A DNA stretch of 6,859 nucleotides from Desulfobacteraceae bacterium (GTDB lineage Bacteria > Desulfobacterota > Desulfobacteria > Desulfobacterales > UBA11574): the NCBI GenBank assembly GCA_030671225.1, contig DAOVAE010000064.1, positions 1 through 6,859 on the forward strand, read 5' to 3'. Positions 5,581 to 6,859 of the stretch are shown here, piece by piece (the first letter of the stretch is position 1; each line of letters starts with the position of its first letter). The notes under the pieces were generated by a model, which searched no databases, had not been told where the DNA came from, and saw only the letters and a program-made list of their open reading frames with translations. Made by a program: the position numbers and the translations under genes.

Positions 5581-6859
5581 TTTTGGCTATTTTGAGGAAA
5601 AGGAGCTTGGTAAGCCTTATGACGTGAAGTTATTAAAGCGGCTTTATCCATATACCTGGCCCTACAAACTGTTATTGCTCTGCTCGATCATTTTAATTGT
5701 TTTTATAACCCTGCTGGACCTTTCGCTTCCATATGTTACCAAGATTGCTATCGACCGCTATATTGTACCTCAAAAGGAATCAGCCGTGAACAAAAGCCCT
5801 GATCCGGCTGAAAATAAAATCAGATATTTAAAGGTTGATATAACCGACTCTGCAATCGAGGCAATTGTCAATAAATATTCCGACCGTTTCAAGATAGATG
5901 AGTCTTTGGCGTTGATATCCTTTGACGATCTTTCTCAGCTTGAAAAAAAAGATCTTGCAATATTGCGCAAAGATGATCTTACGGGCGTCACTTTTATTAC
6001 GGCTATTTTTCTTGCCATCGTAATCACCGGCTTTGTTCTCAATATTGTGCAGGTCATTATCATGGAATATACCGGTCAGATGATCATGCATGATTTGAGG
6101 GTAGGGCTGTTCACACATATCCAGGGCCTGTCGGTTGCATTTTTTACACGCAATCCCGTAGGGCGTCTTGTTACCCGGGTCGCAAATGATATTCAGAACA
6201 TGCATGAGCTGTTTACTTCTGTCGTTGCTTTTGTTTTCAAAGATCTTTTTCTCTTGACAGGGATAGCAGTTGTTCTTCTTAGTCTTAACTGGCGCCTGGC
6301 GCTTGTTTCTTTTACGGTAATCCCTTTTGTTCTGTATGCGTCTATCCATTTTTCAGGTCAGGCCCGGGAAGCTTTCAGGATCTTACGGCTAAAGATTGCA
6401 GAGATAAATACACGGTTTTCGGAAACCATCGGCGGAATAAAGGTGATTCAGCTCTTTTTACAGGAGAAGAGAAATTATCTTGGCTTTAAAAGGCTGAATC
6501 ATGAACACTACCTGGCCGGCATGAGACAGGTTCATGTTTTCGCGGTTTTTATGCCTGTTATAGAGATTCTGGGGGCGGTTGCAATTGCGGTTGTGATCTT
6601 TTATGGTGGTGGCGAGGTCCTGGCGGAAAGCATAAGTTTGGGTGCCCTTGTTGCTTTTCTTTCATATATTAAGATGTTTTTCAGGCCGATCAGGGACATT
6701 GCTGAAAAATACAATATTCTGCAAAATTCCATGGCATCGGCGGAAAGGATATTTTTGATCATGGACAGCACGGAAAGCCTGGCGCAGCCTGGCCCGGTTA
6801 TCAAATCCAGCCTTAGATCCGTTTCAAAAACACCAACACAAGCATTGAAAAAAATATCT
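5570..6859 (+). CDS. heterodimeric ABC exporter, second subunit (MdlB / YheH / BmrD-like), partial
   Basis: The first 430 residues are visible. The frame runs off the right edge in the linker before the ATPase domain, so Walker and signature motifs cannot be seen. The membrane domain is of exporter type, with helices near 32-55, 141-165, 214-238, 241-261, 322-346 and 355-372. Conserved intracellular-loop features include FFTRNPVGRLVTRVANDI (191-208) and the FSETIGGIKVIQLF stretch (283-296). Between helices 1 and 2 an enlarged, charged extracytoplasmic loop (about 68-140) is inserted; a large loop here is known in YheH/BmrD-type subunits. The ATG at 5570 lies inside the upstream gene, overlapping its end by 11 bp. 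AGGAG at 5552-5556 and GAGG at 5563-5566 are possible ribosome sites, so translational coupling is likely. It should supply the canonical catalytic Glu to the heterodimer, which is a prediction since that part is missing. The protein is probably 600 or more residues in full. Confidence 0.92.
   Translation, partial: MRTDFGYFEEKELGKPYDVKLLKRLYPYTWPYKLLLLCSIILIVFITLLDLSLPYVTKIAIDRYIVPQKESAVNKSPDPAENKIRYLKVDITDSAIEAIVNKYSDRFKIDESLALISFDDLSQLEKKDLAILRKDDLTGVTFITAIFLAIVITGFVLNIVQVIIMEYTGQMIMHDLRVGLFTHIQGLSVAFFTRNPVGRLVTRVANDIQNMHELFTSVVAFVFKDLFLLTGIAVVLLSLNWRLALVSFTVIPFVLYASIHFSGQAREAFRILRLKIAEINTRFSETIGGIKVIQLFLQEKRNYLGFKRLNHEHYLAGMRQVHVFAVFMPVIEILGAVAIAVVIFYGGGEVLAESISLGALVAFLSYIKMFFRPIRDIAEKYNILQNSMASAERIFLIMDSTESLAQPGPVIKSSLRSVSKTPTQALKKIS

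Noticed and set aside
5828..6349. Long open frame of 173 codons on the minus strand
   Set aside because: It is wholly antisense to the second ABC exporter gene, has low-complexity Lys/Asn-rich composition and no recognisable motif, and the plus-strand frame is clearly coding.

Overview
The window looks like chromosomal DNA of a Gram-negative bacterium of moderate GC content. The protein types and a characteristic palindromic repeat make me think of a sulfate-reducer-like deltaproteobacterium (Desulfobacterota, Desulfobacterales type). This placement is inference from protein flavour; there is no rRNA or other marker gene here to prove it. I see no tRNA, rRNA, CRISPR array, transposase, integrase or phage gene.

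Left half (1-3507), all on the minus strand and read right to left: an RNB-domain exoribonuclease (3507-1522), a 138-bp spacer with small repeats and a very stable hairpin, a 135-residue freestanding threonyl-tRNA synthetase editing domain (1383-976), and 24 bp later a DHH-family phosphoesterase (951 to beyond the left edge). The last two are probably co-transcribed. All three are predicted to act on RNA, tRNA or small nucleotides, so the cluster reads as an RNA-turnover and translation-quality group. The editing domain is the most unusual gene, because this fold is best known as the N-terminal part of archaeal ThrRS.

Middle (3508-3822): a divergent intergenic region. It holds a candidate promoter for the ribonuclease placed so close to its ATG that the mRNA may be leaderless. 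It also holds a 153-bp imperfect palindrome (3622-3774) with about 20-bp terminal inverted repeats and a perfect 7-bp central hairpin, resembling a non-autonomous MITE or large REP-type element. The ribonuclease frame stays open through this element, which creates a spurious 72-residue N-terminal extension.

Right half (3823-6859), plus strand: two overlapping genes for the half-transporters of a heterodimeric ABC exporter of the MdlAB / YheI-YheH / BmrCD type. The first is complete and has Asp where the Walker B catalytic Glu normally sits, marking it as the degenerate-site subunit. The second is cut by the right edge just before its ATPase domain and carries an enlarged first extracytoplasmic loop, as in the YheH/BmrD-type partner.

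No wholly unknown system is evident. The points that deserve a second look are the freestanding editing domain with altered active-site positions, its pairing with a DHH enzyme, and the palindromic element.
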